Below are positions 1 to 8,088 of a stretch of DNA of 64,000 nucleotides, piece after piece. The DNA lies in assembly GCA_016744015.1 (NCBI GenBank), contig JADGFD010000012.1, positions 23,782 through 87,781 on the forward strand. Reading direction: 5' to 3'. The notes beneath the pieces are model-generated. The model worked only from the letters and a program-made list of their open reading frames with translations, searched no databases and was not told where the DNA came from. A program made the position numbers and the translations under genes. The stretch comes from Paracoccaceae bacterium (GTDB taxonomy: Bacteria; Pseudomonadota; Alphaproteobacteria; Rhodobacterales; Rhodobacteraceae). Numbering within the stretch: the first letter of the stretch is position 1; each line of letters starts with the position of its first letter.

Positions 1-1
1 G

Positions 2-1129
2 CATGCGGTGCTGCTGGCCGAGGCCAAGCCAACCATGGGGCGCAAGCTGCTGATGGCCGGAAAATCCGGCCTGAACCTGACGAAGAATGAGGCATACGGG
101 CCGTTTATGGCGGTTTATGGCAAGGCGCGGAGTTGGATGGTACCGATGCTGGAAGAATTTAACCCGAGCGAGGTGCAGGACTGGGCCGAGGGGCTGGGGC
201 AAAAGGTGTTTACCGGCTCTAGCGGGCGGGTGTTTCCGGAAGCGATGAAAGCTTCGCCGCTGTTACGGGCGTGGCTGTTGCGGCTGGCGGGTAAAGGTGT
301 GCAGTTTAAAACTGGCTGGCGCTGGGTTGGCTTTGACGATGGCGCGGTATTTGAGACCCACGAGGGTCGGCAGGCGGTGCAGGCCAAAGCCACCGTGCTG
401 GCGCTTGGTGGCGCGAGCTGGGCGCGGCTTGGGGCTGATGGGGCTTGGGCGGGGATTTTGGCGGGGCATGGTGTGGAGCCGGCGCCGTTTAAGCCTGCGA
501 ATATGGGGTTTATCGTTGAGTGGTCCAAGCATATGGAGCCACATTTTGGGGCGCCGGTGAAGCCCGTGCGGCTGAAGTTTGGAAAGGCAGAAACCCGTGG
601 AGAATTTGTAATTTCACGCAAGGGCGTGGAGGGCGGCGCGGTTTATAACCTGTCTGCCGCTTTGCGAGACGGCATGTCCGAGGACGGCGTGGATATGCTG
701 GTGGACCTGTTGCCGGACCTGCCGATGCCCTTGGTGGCCGACAAAGTGCGGTCCACGCGCGGCAAGCAGAGCCTCGGGAATTTTCTGCGTAAAACCGTGG
801 GGATCACCGGTGCCAAGGCGGCGCTATTTTTTGAGAATGAACAGGCAAGACTGGTGGATAATCCGTTTGATCTGGCGGGGCTTCTAAAGGCGCTGCCGGT
901 GCATTTGAAAGCCCTGCGCCCGATAGATGAAGCGATTTCTACGGCGGGCGGGGTGCCTTATTCGGCAATGAACGAGGGCCTGATGCTAAATGCTCTGCCC
1001 GGCGTGTTTTGCGCTGGCGAGATGCTGGACTGGGAAGCGCCGACGGGCGGGTATTTGCTGAACGGATGCTTGGCGACGGGGCGCGCTGCGGGGATAGCGG
1101 CTGCCACATTTGCTGAGGGTGCTGGCTAG
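2..1129 (+). CDS. NAD(P)/FAD-dependent oxidoreductase, HI0933-like, 5' truncated
   Basis: Flavoprotein of the HI0933/YhiN superfamily, closest in my judgement to the TIGR03862 (PP_4765-type) subgroup; the substrate of this family is not known. The reading frame is open to the left edge, so the N-terminal Rossmann GxGxxG segment is missing. The visible start has the family signature GRKLLMAGKSGLNLTKNE just after where the FAD fold would begin, and the C-terminus has the FAD-contacting stretch FCAGEMLDWEAPTGGYLLNG followed by an Ala-rich helix. About 375 residues are present of roughly 400 expected, so only some 25-30 are lost. It is followed by about 190 bases without a gene, and nothing links it to the sulfur genes beyond proximity. 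Confidence 0.85.
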   Translation, partial: HAVLLAEAKPTMGRKLLMAGKSGLNLTKNEAYGPFMAVYGKARSWMVPMLEEFNPSEVQDWAEGLGQKVFTGSSGRVFPEAMKASPLLRAWLLRLAGKGVQFKTGWRWVGFDDGAVFETHEGRQAVQAKATVLALGGASWARLGADGAWAGILAGHGVEPAPFKPANMGFIVEWSKHMEPHFGAPVKPVRLKFGKAETRGEFVISRKGVEGGAVYNLSAALRDGMSEDGVDMLVDLLPDLPMPLVADKVRSTRGKQSLGNFLRKTVGITGAKAALFFENEQARLVDNPFDLAGLLKALPVHLKALRPIDEAISTAGGVPYSAMNEGLMLNALPGVFCAGEMLDWEAPTGGYLLNGCLATGRAAGIAAATFAEGAG

Positions 1130-1273
1130 GCACCACGGCCCGCGCCGAGGAGGTGTCCCGTAGGGCCGCCGAGGAGGGGCGTTTTGGGTCAAGTTCTGGG
1201 GCGCGGTTCCTCGGGGAGCCTACCCAAGCAATTTGTATGCAAAATTGTGTGCATAACGGGCCCCCTCGTCACC

Positions 1274-1318
1274 GCGTGCGGCGCTTTGCTTGCCGTGAGT
1301 ATTTGAAGAAGAGTGAAG
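1274..1318 (+). repeat. Dispersed intergenic motif, copy 1
   Basis: A block reading GCGTGCGGCG, then a short spacer, then GTGAGTATTTG and AAGAGTGAAG. A second copy with the same order of blocks lies on the opposite strand at 33319-33359, also between genes. Both sit at the edge of a gene end. It may be part of a larger family of Rhodobacterales intergenic motifs; function unknown. Confidence 0.55.
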
Positions 1319-2758
1319 CTAGAGGGAGCCTTGCGCTTGCAGGGACATTTTATGGCTGTCTTTGTCGCTGTCGGCGAACCATTTTAGCTCATCACGCAGG
1401 GAAACCACCGAGCCGATGATGATGAGGGCGGGGCCTTTGATGCCGGATTTGGCGACATTTTCTGCGATGTTGCTGAGGTCTCCAGTTACGATGCGCTGGG
1501 ATGTGCGGGTGCCGTTATCAACCACCGCCGCGGGGGTGGCTGGGTCTAACCCTCGTTTTATGAATTGCTCGGAGAGGATGCCCACCGAGCCTAGGCCCAT
1601 GTAAACGACCACGGTTTGGTCGGGGCGCACGAGGCGCTCCCAGTCTAGGTCTAAGATTCCATCACGGCCATGAGCGGTGATGAGGACGCAGGATTGGGCG
1701 TGGTCGCGGTGCGTAAGCGGGATGCCTGCATAGGAGGCGCAGCCGGAGGCGGCTGTAATGCCGGGGATGACTTGGAAGGGGATTTTGTGCTTGGCGAGCA
1801 GTTCCAGCTCTTCGCCGCCACGGCCAAAGATAAACGGGTCGCCGCCTTTTAGGCGTAGCACGCGTTTGCCTTGTTGGGCCAGCTCGACCATCAGTTCGGA
1901 TATCTCTTCTTGCACCATGGCGTGTTGTTGCGGGGCTTTGCCGACGTAGACGCGCTCGGCATCTCGGCGCACGAGGGTCATGATTTCGTCGGAGACGAGG
2001 CGGTCAAACAGCACCACATCGGCGCGTTGCATGATATGGAGCGCACGGAAGGTGAGGAGGTCTGGGTTTCCGGGGCCAGCACCGACGAGGAAGACTTCAC
2101 CGATTTGGGCGGCCTCTGTGCCGGTGGCGGCGGCCTCTAGGTCCTCCAGCAAGCGGGCGGAGGCTCGCTCTTCGTCGCCAGCGAGGAAGTGGTCGCCGAC
2201 TTGGCCCTCGATGGTATTTTCCCAAAAGTGACGGCGGGTTTCGGTAGAGGATAGCTTGGCCATTACGCGGTCACGGAAGGTGCCAACAAAGGCGGCAAGG
2301 CGGCCATAGGCGGCGGGGAGCATGACCTCTATGCGGGCGCGTAGGATGCGCGCGATGACGGGGGCGTTGCCGCCTGAAGAAATGGCGATAACGAGGGGGG
2401 AACGGTCGACAATGGACGGTGTGATGAAATCACAGTATTTGGTGACGTCGGCGACGTTTACGAGCACTTTGGCGGCTTTGGCCATCTCGTAAAGGCGCTT
2501 GTCTCGGGCTTCAATTTCACTTGCGCCGTAAGCCACCACGCAATTTGCAACATCCGCTGGCTCGGGGGCGCGGAGGTGGTGGGTCACGCGGGGATGGTCG
2601 CGCAGGGTGCGGAATTCATCAGACATATTGGGGCAAAAAACATGCACGTTTGCGCCCGCGCTTAGCGCCCGCTCAACGCGACGGGCGGCGGCGGTGTTGC
2701 CACCATCGACGAGGACTTTTTTGCCTTTAACGTCTAGGAATATGGGGAGATGGTCCAT
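1319..2758 (-). CDS. cysG: Siroheme synthase CysG
   Basis: Multifunctional siroheme synthase: SAM-dependent methylation of uroporphyrinogen III to precorrin-2, NAD-dependent oxidation to sirohydrochlorin and ferrochelation. Residues 1 to about 210 form the Met8p-like dehydrogenase/chelatase half (VLVDGGNTAAARRVERAL nucleotide-binding segment), and about 215-460 the uroporphyrinogen methyltransferase half (VFLVGAGPGNPDLLT, RLKGGDPFIFGRGGEE, VIPGITAASG). At 479 residues it is full length for the fused enzyme. It lies head-to-tail with two small genes and a dioxygenase gene, divergent from dsrAB. Since DsrAB needs siroheme and DsrN modifies it, the placement suggests that this copy feeds the sulfite reductase, although assimilatory reductases would need it too. 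Confidence 0.93.
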   Translation of the reverse strand: MDHLPIFLDVKGKKVLVDGGNTAAARRVERALSAGANVHVFCPNMSDEFRTLRDHPRVTHHLRAPEPADVANCVVAYGASEIEARDKRLYEMAKAAKVLVNVADVTKYCDFITPSIVDRSPLVIAISSGGNAPVIARILRARIEVMLPAAYGRLAAFVGTFRDRVMAKLSSTETRRHFWENTIEGQVGDHFLAGDEERASARLLEDLEAAATGTEAAQIGEVFLVGAGPGNPDLLTFRALHIMQRADVVLFDRLVSDEIMTLVRRDAERVYVGKAPQQHAMVQEEISELMVELAQQGKRVLRLKGGDPFIFGRGGEELELLAKHKIPFQVIPGITAASGCASYAGIPLTHRDHAQSCVLITAHGRDGILDLDWERLVRPDQTVVVYMGLGSVGILSEQFIKRGLDPATPAAVVDNGTRTSQRIVTGDLSNIAENVAKSGIKGPALIIIGSVVSLRDELKWFADSDKDSHKMSLQAQGSL

Positions 2759-2971
2759 TTAGGAGTCCTGTTTTTTTGCCCAAGCAAGCATCTCTTGCCC
2801 GATCGCTAGGGCCTGCTCTGGCCCAATATCTATTGCGGTAATACGGTGGCCTTCACGCAGGGTGAGGCGCAAAAGGTGCATGCCGCTTTCGTATTCATGA
2901 TCGTGCAAGCTGGCCTTACGGGTGTAAGGTAGCTCGTATTCCCCGATCAGGGTCATGTCCTCAATCCCCAT
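2759..2971 (-). CDS. Small conserved-looking protein of unknown function (70 aa)
   Basis: A 70-residue soluble protein, acidic to neutral, with no cysteine and no membrane segment. It reads as a small alpha/beta domain (strands LIGEYELPY, MHLLRLTLREG, RITAIDIG, then helix EQALAIGQEMLAWAKK). The stop abuts the start of cysG with no gap, and the start overlaps the end of the next upstream small gene by 11 bases, so translation is probably coupled in a tauD-like/small/small/cysG operon. I do not recognise the family. Codon use matches its neighbours, which supports a real gene. Confidence 0.65.
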   Translation of the reverse strand: MGIEDMTLIGEYELPYTRKASLHDHEYESGMHLLRLTLREGHRITAIDIGPEQALAIGQEMLAWAKKQDS

Positions 2972-3161
2972 AATGCACGCCCCGGGTAAAGGCTGCTTCC
3001 AGCCGCCATTCCCATTTTTTCGGGGTGTTTTTATAGTCTGGTTTTACATCAAACTCGATAAACATTTCGCCCGATTCGCCTGCGTGGGCGACGAGGCGTT
3101 CCAGCTCGTCAAAATTGTCCACTTCGCGGTGGGCAATGATAAGATCACTTAGCTTCGCCAT
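2961..3161 (-). CDS. Small conserved-looking protein of unknown function (66 aa)
   Basis: A 66-residue soluble protein starting MAKLSDLIIAHREVDNFDEL, with a predicted amphipathic helix (residues 5-28), a beta strand (MFIEFDVKPD) and a Trp/Glu-rich C-terminal part. No cysteines, no signal peptide. A good Shine-Dalgarno, GGGAGAAAACC, precedes the ATG. It sits 11 bases after the TauD-family gene and overlaps the following 70-aa gene. The compact order dioxygenase - 66 aa - 70 aa - cysG suggests a co-transcribed unit working with siroheme or sulfur metabolism; no specific function can be read from the sequence. Confidence 0.65.
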   Translation of the reverse strand: MAKLSDLIIAHREVDNFDELERLVAHAGESGEMFIEFDVKPDYKNTPKKWEWRLEAAFTRGVHYGD

Positions 3162-3172
3162 GGTTTTCTCCC

Positions 3173-4090
3173 TTATAATCTGTTGTTAAACCGCACGCGG
3201 TAGAGCATGCGCTGGCTGGTGCCGGTGTCGGCTGACGGGTCAAACGCGGTGCGGTTATGCAATGTGTTGTTGTTGAGTATACCCTGACCGGGGCGCAAAG
3301 TAAGAGTGTGCAGATAGTCGCGCTCACTTTCCAGCAGATTTTGCAGCAGCGCGGCGGCTTTTTGGGTGGCTTCCGACTTCCAGCTTATTGAGCGGGTGCG
3401 GGCGGTGTAGCGCATAATGAGCTTGCCATCTTCTATAAAGAAGACGGGGCCAATGCTGACGGGGCGCACGCTGCCGTCGGCCTCAGGGGATTCGGGGATG
3501 GTCATGGCGGAGGGGTCCATCAAGAGCGCCACGGCCTCGGGGCTGGCGTCTCGGAGGCGAATATAGGCGATCTCGTTATCAATAATCTGGCTTTGGCCGC
3601 CGATATCGGCTTGGCGCACGCAGTGCAGCACAAAGGCGCGGATGGTGTCGGATTCGCTGTTATAATAGCCATCTGTGTGCCAGTTCATGGCTTTGCGGGA
3701 ATAGGGGATAAAGCCGCGCTGGTGCTCGGCCATAGAGACCTTAAGCGCCACTACGCCGTTTGTGCCTGCCGAGCGGTGGGCCTCGGCAATACGTAGGCCA
3801 AAAGCATCGGTAAAGGCGCGGAGTTGGGCGCCGACCTCGACCTCGTTTTCGCTATAGCGCTCGGCCTGATAAATGGCGAAATTTGATTCGGCGACCTGTT
3901 GCAAAATTGCGGTTTTCTCCGATTCCGTAGGCTGCGACAGATCGACCACCTTTAGTGAAGGCGCCGCTCCAGCGCGGGGGGTGATCGTCAATTTACTGCG
4001 ACGCCACGCCGCATAGGCCGCGGTATTCTCTAAATCGAACGCGCCGCCAAATTGCGACAAATCGCCCCCGTTTTCTGTGTTCTCATTCAT
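3173..4090 (-). CDS. TauD/TfdA-family Fe(II)/2-oxoglutarate dioxygenase
   Basis: Member of the taurine/2,4-D dioxygenase superfamily, which uses Fe(II), O2 and 2-oxoglutarate, often to release sulfite or another leaving group from a hydroxylated substrate. The facial triad is visible: His138-x-Asp140 in NWHTDGYY and the distal His278 in LHNRTAF, with Arg294 placed to bind 2-oxoglutarate. An N-terminal extension of about 60 residues precedes the core, as in GBBH/TauD hybrids. I chose ATG at 4090; an in-frame TTG at 4099 is the alternative. It heads a minus-strand operon with two small genes and cysG, divergent from dsrA. Substrate unknown; release of sulfite from an organosulfonate is an attractive but unproven idea. 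Confidence 0.85.
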   Translation of the reverse strand: MNENTENGGDLSQFGGAFDLENTAAYAAWRRSKLTITPRAGAAPSLKVVDLSQPTESEKTAILQQVAESNFAIYQAERYSENEVEVGAQLRAFTDAFGLRIAEAHRSAGTNGVVALKVSMAEHQRGFIPYSRKAMNWHTDGYYNSESDTIRAFVLHCVRQADIGGQSQIIDNEIAYIRLRDASPEAVALLMDPSAMTIPESPEADGSVRPVSIGPVFFIEDGKLIMRYTARTRSISWKSEATQKAAALLQNLLESERDYLHTLTLRPGQGILNNNTLHNRTAFDPSADTGTSQRMLYRVRFNNRL

Positions 4091-4099
4091 TTTTTTCAA

Positions 4100-4348
4100 T
4101 TATACTTGGGTTTTTCCAAGTGTATCCTTTGGTTTATCTTTGTATGCCCTTTGGCGCCTGATCTTTTGCTTTACATTCCATTATCTAAATATATAGATTT
4201 AAGGTGGGATCATGCAAATGGTTTCCGACGGTCGCTATAGTTAACCTTATATCTAAGGGATGTGCTATAGATGGGACGGGTGAGCAGCCGGTCAAGAGCT
4301 GCGGAGGCCAGTGAAACAAAGATACGCTAGCGCAAGGGAGATATTGCA
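4100..4348. promoter_or_regulatory. Divergent promoter region between the tauD-like operon and dsrA
   Basis: About 250 AT-rich bases separating two divergent operons. Visible structure: an imperfect inverted repeat at 4102-4125 (ATACTTGG / CCAAGTGTAT) immediately upstream of the dioxygenase start, and an AT-rich repeat at 4183-4198 with arms ATCTA and TAGAT around a six-base spacer. The heptamer GCTATAG occurs twice (4234-4240 and 4264-4270) and could supply -10 elements for dsrA. The inverted repeats are candidate operator sites for the regulator of the sulfur genes, which is not encoded in this window. Confidence 0.45.
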
Positions 4349-5647
4349 ATGAAAGACGGCGACAACGTTAATGACGGTGACCAGAACGGTGTAAACCCTA
4401 CACCCCATTTGGACCAGCTTGAAGATGGCCCTTGGCCCAGCTTTGTGACCGGCCTCAAGCGGCTGCGCGATACACAAGGGGCACAGTATGCACCTATGAT
4501 GAACGACCTGTTGGGCCAGTTGAACCATTCTTATGAGAATCGTCGCGGCTATTGGAAGGGTGGCACGCTTTCTGTGCTTGGTTATGGCGGCGGTATTATC
4601 CCGCGCTTTTCCGAGGTTTCCGAGCAGTTTCCTGAGTCAAAAGAATTTCACACGCTGCGGGTTATGCCGCCTGCGGGTAACCACTACACAACCGATCTGC
4701 TGCGTCAGCTCTGTGATATTTGGGAGCGCCACGGTTCTGGCCTCATCGCATTCCACGGCCAGTCTGGCGATATAATGTTTCAGGGTTGCACATCTGAAAA
4801 CGCACAGATCGCGTTTGACGAGCTGAACGAAATCGGCTTTGATCTTGGCGGTGCTGGTCCGGCTTTGCGGACCGCGATGTCTTGCGTTGGCCATGCCCGT
4901 TGCGAACAGAGCTGCTTTGACGGGGTGAAAGCCCACCGTGGTATCATCAACCGCTTGCTTGACGAAATGCACCGGCCTTCGATGCCTTATAAGTTTAAGT
5001 TCAAGTTCTCTGGTTGCGGTAATGACTGTGTGAACGCCATCCACCGGGCCGACTTTGCGGTGATCGGCACATGGCGTGATGACATCAAGATTAACCAAGA
5101 GAAGGTTAAGGAGCATATCGCTGAAAAAGGACGGAAGTACACAATTGATACGGTTGTATCTATGTGCCCGACGCGTGCAATTTCATTGCATGACGATGAC
5201 ACTATGGAAATTGATAATAAATCATGCGTTCGTTGCATGCACTGTATCAACGTAATGACCAAGGCGCTGAGCCCCGGTGATGACCGTGGCGCTTCTATCA
5301 TGATCGGCGGCAAGCGCTCGCTGAAAGTGGGTGACCTGATGGGCACCATGATCAAGCCTTTCATCAAGCTTGAAACCGAAGAAGACTTCGAGGCGCTGGA
5401 AGACTTTGCGGAAGAAGTGATGGAGTTCTTTGCGGATAACGCGCTTGAGCATGAGCGCATTGGTGAGTGCATCGACCGTATTGGCGTTCCGGCTTTCTTG
5501 GAAGCCATGGACATTCCGGCGGACCCCAACATGGTGAACCACCCGCGGACCTCTAGTTATGTGCGCACAGATGACTTTGACGAGGAATCGGCGAAGTATT
5601 TCGAGCGTAAAGCTGAGGAAGCCGGCATGATGGTTGGTGACGACTAA
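4349..5647 (+). CDS. dsrA: Reverse dissimilatory sulfite reductase subunit alpha DsrA
   Basis: Cytoplasmic siroheme/[4Fe-4S] subunit of the DsrAB heterotetramer; in sulfur oxidisers it runs in the direction sulfide/sulfane sulfur to sulfite. Seen: the siroheme-cluster cysteines CVGHARC (about residue 178) and SGCGNDC (about 222), and an inserted ferredoxin domain with MCPTRAISL and SCVRCMHC (about 272-300). Length 432 is normal for DsrA. The ATG is preceded by AGGGAGA at proper spacing. First gene of dsrABEFHCMKLJOP. The accompanying dsrEFH and dsrL support the oxidative type. Confidence 0.96.
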   Translation: MKDGDNVNDGDQNGVNPTPHLDQLEDGPWPSFVTGLKRLRDTQGAQYAPMMNDLLGQLNHSYENRRGYWKGGTLSVLGYGGGIIPRFSEVSEQFPESKEFHTLRVMPPAGNHYTTDLLRQLCDIWERHGSGLIAFHGQSGDIMFQGCTSENAQIAFDELNEIGFDLGGAGPALRTAMSCVGHARCEQSCFDGVKAHRGIINRLLDEMHRPSMPYKFKFKFSGCGNDCVNAIHRADFAVIGTWRDDIKINQEKVKEHIAEKGRKYTIDTVVSMCPTRAISLHDDDTMEIDNKSCVRCMHCINVMTKALSPGDDRGASIMIGGKRSLKVGDLMGTMIKPFIKLETEEDFEALEDFAEEVMEFFADNALEHERIGECIDRIGVPAFLEAMDIPADPNMVNHPRTSSYVRTDDFDEESAKYFERKAEEAGMMVGDD

Positions 5648-5654
5648 AATTGGT

Positions 5655-5674
5655 GGTGGGTGCAAGCACCCACC
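5655..5674 (+). promoter_or_regulatory. Intercistronic hairpin dsrA-dsrB
   Basis: Perfect nine-base inverted repeat GGTGGGTGC - AA - GCACCCACC, eight bases after the dsrA stop and about 50 bases before the dsrB start. There is no U-tract, so it is more likely an mRNA-stability or processing element than a terminator. Confidence 0.5.
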
Positions 5675-5725
5675 CTACGGATTTTACCCGCGTGGATCCT
5701 ATCCCGCGGAAAAGGGAGAGATATT

Positions 5726-6808
5726 ATGAACGAGATGAAAGCTAAGCCACGGATGCCAGATGAAGTGGGTGTGCCTGACCCGGCGCCATTTATGCACCCG
5801 CTGAGCATTAAAAACTACGGCACATGGGATTATCACGACCGCTCGCGCCCTGGCGTTTTGCGCCACGTGTCAAAATCTGGCGACGAGCTGTTTACCGTGC
5901 GCGCTGGCACCCAGCGCCAGATGGACGTTTACACCATTCGCAAGCTTTGTGACATTGGCGACAACTACGCTGACGGTTATGTGCGCTTCACCACCCGCTC
6001 GAATATCGAATATATGGTGGCGGACGAAACCAAAGTTGAGCCGCTGATTGCTGAACTCAACGCCAATGGCTTCCCTGTGGGCGGCACCGGTGCTTCGGTA
6101 TCCATGATCAGCCACACCCAAGGCTGGCTGCACTGCGACATTCCCGGCACGGACGCTTCTGGCGTTGTGAAGGGCCTGATGGACATGCTGCACAGCGAGT
6201 TCATTAAGGAAGAAATGCCAAACCGCGTGCGGATCACCACCTCTTGCTGCCAGATCAACTGTGGTGGCCAAGGTGATATCGCGGTGAACGTCCAGTACAC
6301 CAAGCCACCAAAGATCAACCATGATCTGGTTGCCAACGTATGTGAGCGCCCGGCTGTTGTGGCCCGCTGCCCGGTTGCGGCTATTCGCCCAGCTATGGTT
6401 GATGGCAAGCCAAGCCTTGAGATCGACGAAAAGAAATGCGTATGCTGCGGTGCTTGTTATCCGCCTTGCCCCCCTATGCAGATCAATGGTGATGATAGCA
6501 CCAAGATCGCGATCTGGGTTGGCGGCAAGCACTCAAATGCCCGCTCCAAGCCCACCTTCCACAAGCTGGTTGTTGCCAATCTGCCGAACAACGCGCCGCA
6601 TTGGCCCGAGGTAAACGCGGTCGTTCTTAAGATCGTAAAAGCCTATAAGAAAGATGCGAAACATTGGGAGCGCATGGGGGAGTGGATCGAGCGGATCGGC
6701 TGGAACCGTTTCTTTGAAATGACTGAACTGGCCTTCACCAAGCACCACATTGATACGTGGACAGGTGCACGCAAGACCATGAACCAGTCTGCCCACGTTC
6801 ATTTCTAG
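5726..6808 (+). CDS. dsrB: Reverse dissimilatory sulfite reductase subunit beta DsrB
   Basis: Beta subunit of DsrAB, 360 residues; in characterised enzymes it carries the catalytically active siroheme and docks the C-terminal arm of DsrC. The DsrB signature HTQGWLHC is present, then ITTSCCQINCGGQGD giving the CxxxC cluster pair, and a ferredoxin insertion CVCCGACYPPCPPM. I use ATG 5726 because AAAGGGAGAG lies just upstream; an upstream in-frame start would run through the dsrA-dsrB hairpin. The shared ancestry with DsrA is visible in the ferredoxin domain layout. Nine bases separate it from dsrE. Confidence 0.96.
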   Translation: MNEMKAKPRMPDEVGVPDPAPFMHPLSIKNYGTWDYHDRSRPGVLRHVSKSGDELFTVRAGTQRQMDVYTIRKLCDIGDNYADGYVRFTTRSNIEYMVADETKVEPLIAELNANGFPVGGTGASVSMISHTQGWLHCDIPGTDASGVVKGLMDMLHSEFIKEEMPNRVRITTSCCQINCGGQGDIAVNVQYTKPPKINHDLVANVCERPAVVARCPVAAIRPAMVDGKPSLEIDEKKCVCCGACYPPCPPMQINGDDSTKIAIWVGGKHSNARSKPTFHKLVVANLPNNAPHWPEVNAVVLKIVKAYKKDAKHWERMGEWIERIGWNRFFEMTELAFTKHHIDTWTGARKTMNQSAHVHF

Positions 6809-6817
6809 GAGCGAATA

Positions 6818-7210
6818 ATGAAATTCGGAATCGTAGTAAGTGAAGGGCCATATACGCACCAAGCGTCTGACTCGGCCTATAACTTTGTGAAAGCCGCGCT
6901 GGCCACTGGCCACGAGGTTTCCCGTGTGTTCTTTTATCATGACGGGGTGAATGTAGGCACGCGCCTTTCCATTCCGCCGCAGGATGACCGCCAAATTCAG
7001 GAGCAGTGGACGGCTCTGGCGAAAGAACACGAGCTTGATTTGGTGATTTGCATCGCCGCGGCCCAGCGCCGTGGCTTGCTAGACCAAAATGAAGCGGACC
7101 GGCAGGGCAAAGACGCGAATAACATCGCAGAAGGCTTTCGGATTTCTGGCCTCGGTCAGTTGATCGAGATGGGCATTCAAGCTGATCGCACGATCACATT
7201 TGGCGACTAG
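6818..7210 (+). CDS. dsrE: Sulfurtransferase subunit DsrE
   Basis: Sulfur-carrier subunit of the cytoplasmic DsrE2F2H2 hexamer, which accepts persulfide sulfur (from TusA) and passes it to DsrC. Cys78 in LDLVICIAAAQRRG is at the same position as the active cysteine of Allochromatium vinosum DsrE. 130 residues is the usual length. The arrangement dsrE-dsrF-dsrH with nine-base gaps is diagnostic of the oxidative rDsr pathway and is absent from sulfate reducers, so it fixes the direction in which this Dsr system is expected to work. Equivalent of TusD in tRNA thiolation. Confidence 0.95.
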   Translation: MKFGIVVSEGPYTHQASDSAYNFVKAALATGHEVSRVFFYHDGVNVGTRLSIPPQDDRQIQEQWTALAKEHELDLVICIAAAQRRGLLDQNEADRQGKDANNIAEGFRISGLGQLIEMGIQADRTITFGD

Positions 7211-7219
7211 GAGGATATT

Positions 7220-7627
7220 ATGAGTGATGTAAAAAAATTCCTCTACGTGAATCGCAAGGCGCCTTATGGCACGATTTACGCACAGGAGGCGCTGGAAGTG
7301 GTGCTGATTGGCGCGGCGTTTGATCAGGATGTTGCAATGGCATTCTTGGATGACGGTGTGTTCCAGCTCACCAAAGGGCAAGACACAAAAGAAGCCGGCT
7401 TAAAGAACTTCTCGCCTACATTCCGAGCTTTGGGCGACTATGAAGTCACCAAGCTTTATGTGGAGCAGGAATCACTTGATGAGCGCGGGCTTACATTGGA
7501 TGACCTTCAGGATATCCAGTATGAGGACGAAGACGACGATTATGAAGAAAAACCTTCGATCATCGTGGTTTCACGCGCAGCAATGGCCGATGTGATGGCT
7601 GATCAAGACGTTGTCTTGAGCTTTTAG
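7220..7627 (+). CDS. dsrF: Sulfurtransferase complex subunit DsrF
   Basis: Second subunit of the DsrEFH complex, homologous to TusC. 135 residues with the DsrE-like alpha/beta fold (KKFLYVNRKAPYGTIYAQEALE, then AFDQDVAMAFLDDGVFQL). No cysteine is present in the whole sequence, which fits DsrF being a structural rather than sulfur-carrying subunit. An acidic stretch near residues 95-112 (YEDEDDDYEE) is more pronounced than I expect for the family. GGAGG precedes the ATG. Co-transcribed with dsrE and dsrH. Confidence 0.93.
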   Translation: MSDVKKFLYVNRKAPYGTIYAQEALEVVLIGAAFDQDVAMAFLDDGVFQLTKGQDTKEAGLKNFSPTFRALGDYEVTKLYVEQESLDERGLTLDDLQDIQYEDEDDDYEEKPSIIVVSRAAMADVMADQDVVLSF

Positions 7628-7636
7628 GGGAAAAAC

Positions 7637-7945
7637 ATGTCTACTTTACATACAGTTAACAAATCCCCGTTTCAGAACCAGACTCTGATTAGCTGCCTTG
7701 GGCACGCTAAGGCGGGCGACAGTGTTTTGATGATCGAGGACGGCGTTTATGGCGCAATGTCAGGCAATGCGATGTCAGAAGTTGTGGCAGGCCTAGGGGC
7801 AAATATTAAGCTCTTTGTGCTTGGTGCCGATGTGGCGGCGCGTGGCATTGATGCTGGGCGCGTGGCTGAGGGTGTTACCTCGGTTAATTATGAAGAATTT
7901 GTGGGCATGGCTGCAAGCTGTGACCGCGTACAGAACTGGCTTTAA
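7637..7945 (+). CDS. dsrH: Sulfurtransferase complex subunit DsrH
   Basis: Third subunit of DsrEFH, homologous to TusB, 102 residues. Cys20 in TLISCLGHAKAGDSVLM matches the conserved cysteine of A. vinosum DsrH. The C-terminal motif VNYEEFVGMAASCDRVQNWL carries a second cysteine. The ATG follows AGGGGAAAAAC. It ends the dsrABEFH block; the gap to dsrC is the largest inside the cluster (143 bases) and contains a long hairpin. Confidence 0.94.
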   Translation: MSTLHTVNKSPFQNQTLISCLGHAKAGDSVLMIEDGVYGAMSGNAMSEVVAGLGANIKLFVLGADVAARGIDAGRVAEGVTSVNYEEFVGMAASCDRVQNWL

Positions 7946-7951
7946 CTAAGG

Positions 7952-8050
7952 GGATTTGTGCTTGATGGCTTAATTTATTGTTTTGATCGCGAGGCAGTGA
8001 TTGCGCAGCAATCGCGTTCGTGAGCAAAACAATTCATTCGGCACAAATCC
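7952..8050 (+). promoter_or_regulatory. Long hairpin between dsrH and dsrC
   Basis: A 99-base imperfect inverted repeat. The outer arms GGATTTGTGC (7952-7961) and GCACAAATCC (8041-8050) pair perfectly over ten bases; a middle segment pairs ATTGTTTTG with CAAAACAAT; the tip is GATTGC-GCA-GCAATC. No T-tract follows, so it is not a simple intrinsic terminator. It could protect the 3' end of dsrABEFH, direct RNase processing, or attenuate transcription so that dsrC is expressed separately. Confidence 0.6.
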
Positions 8051-8088
8051 ACTAAACGCCCAATTGGGCAAATCTAAGGAATATAAAA

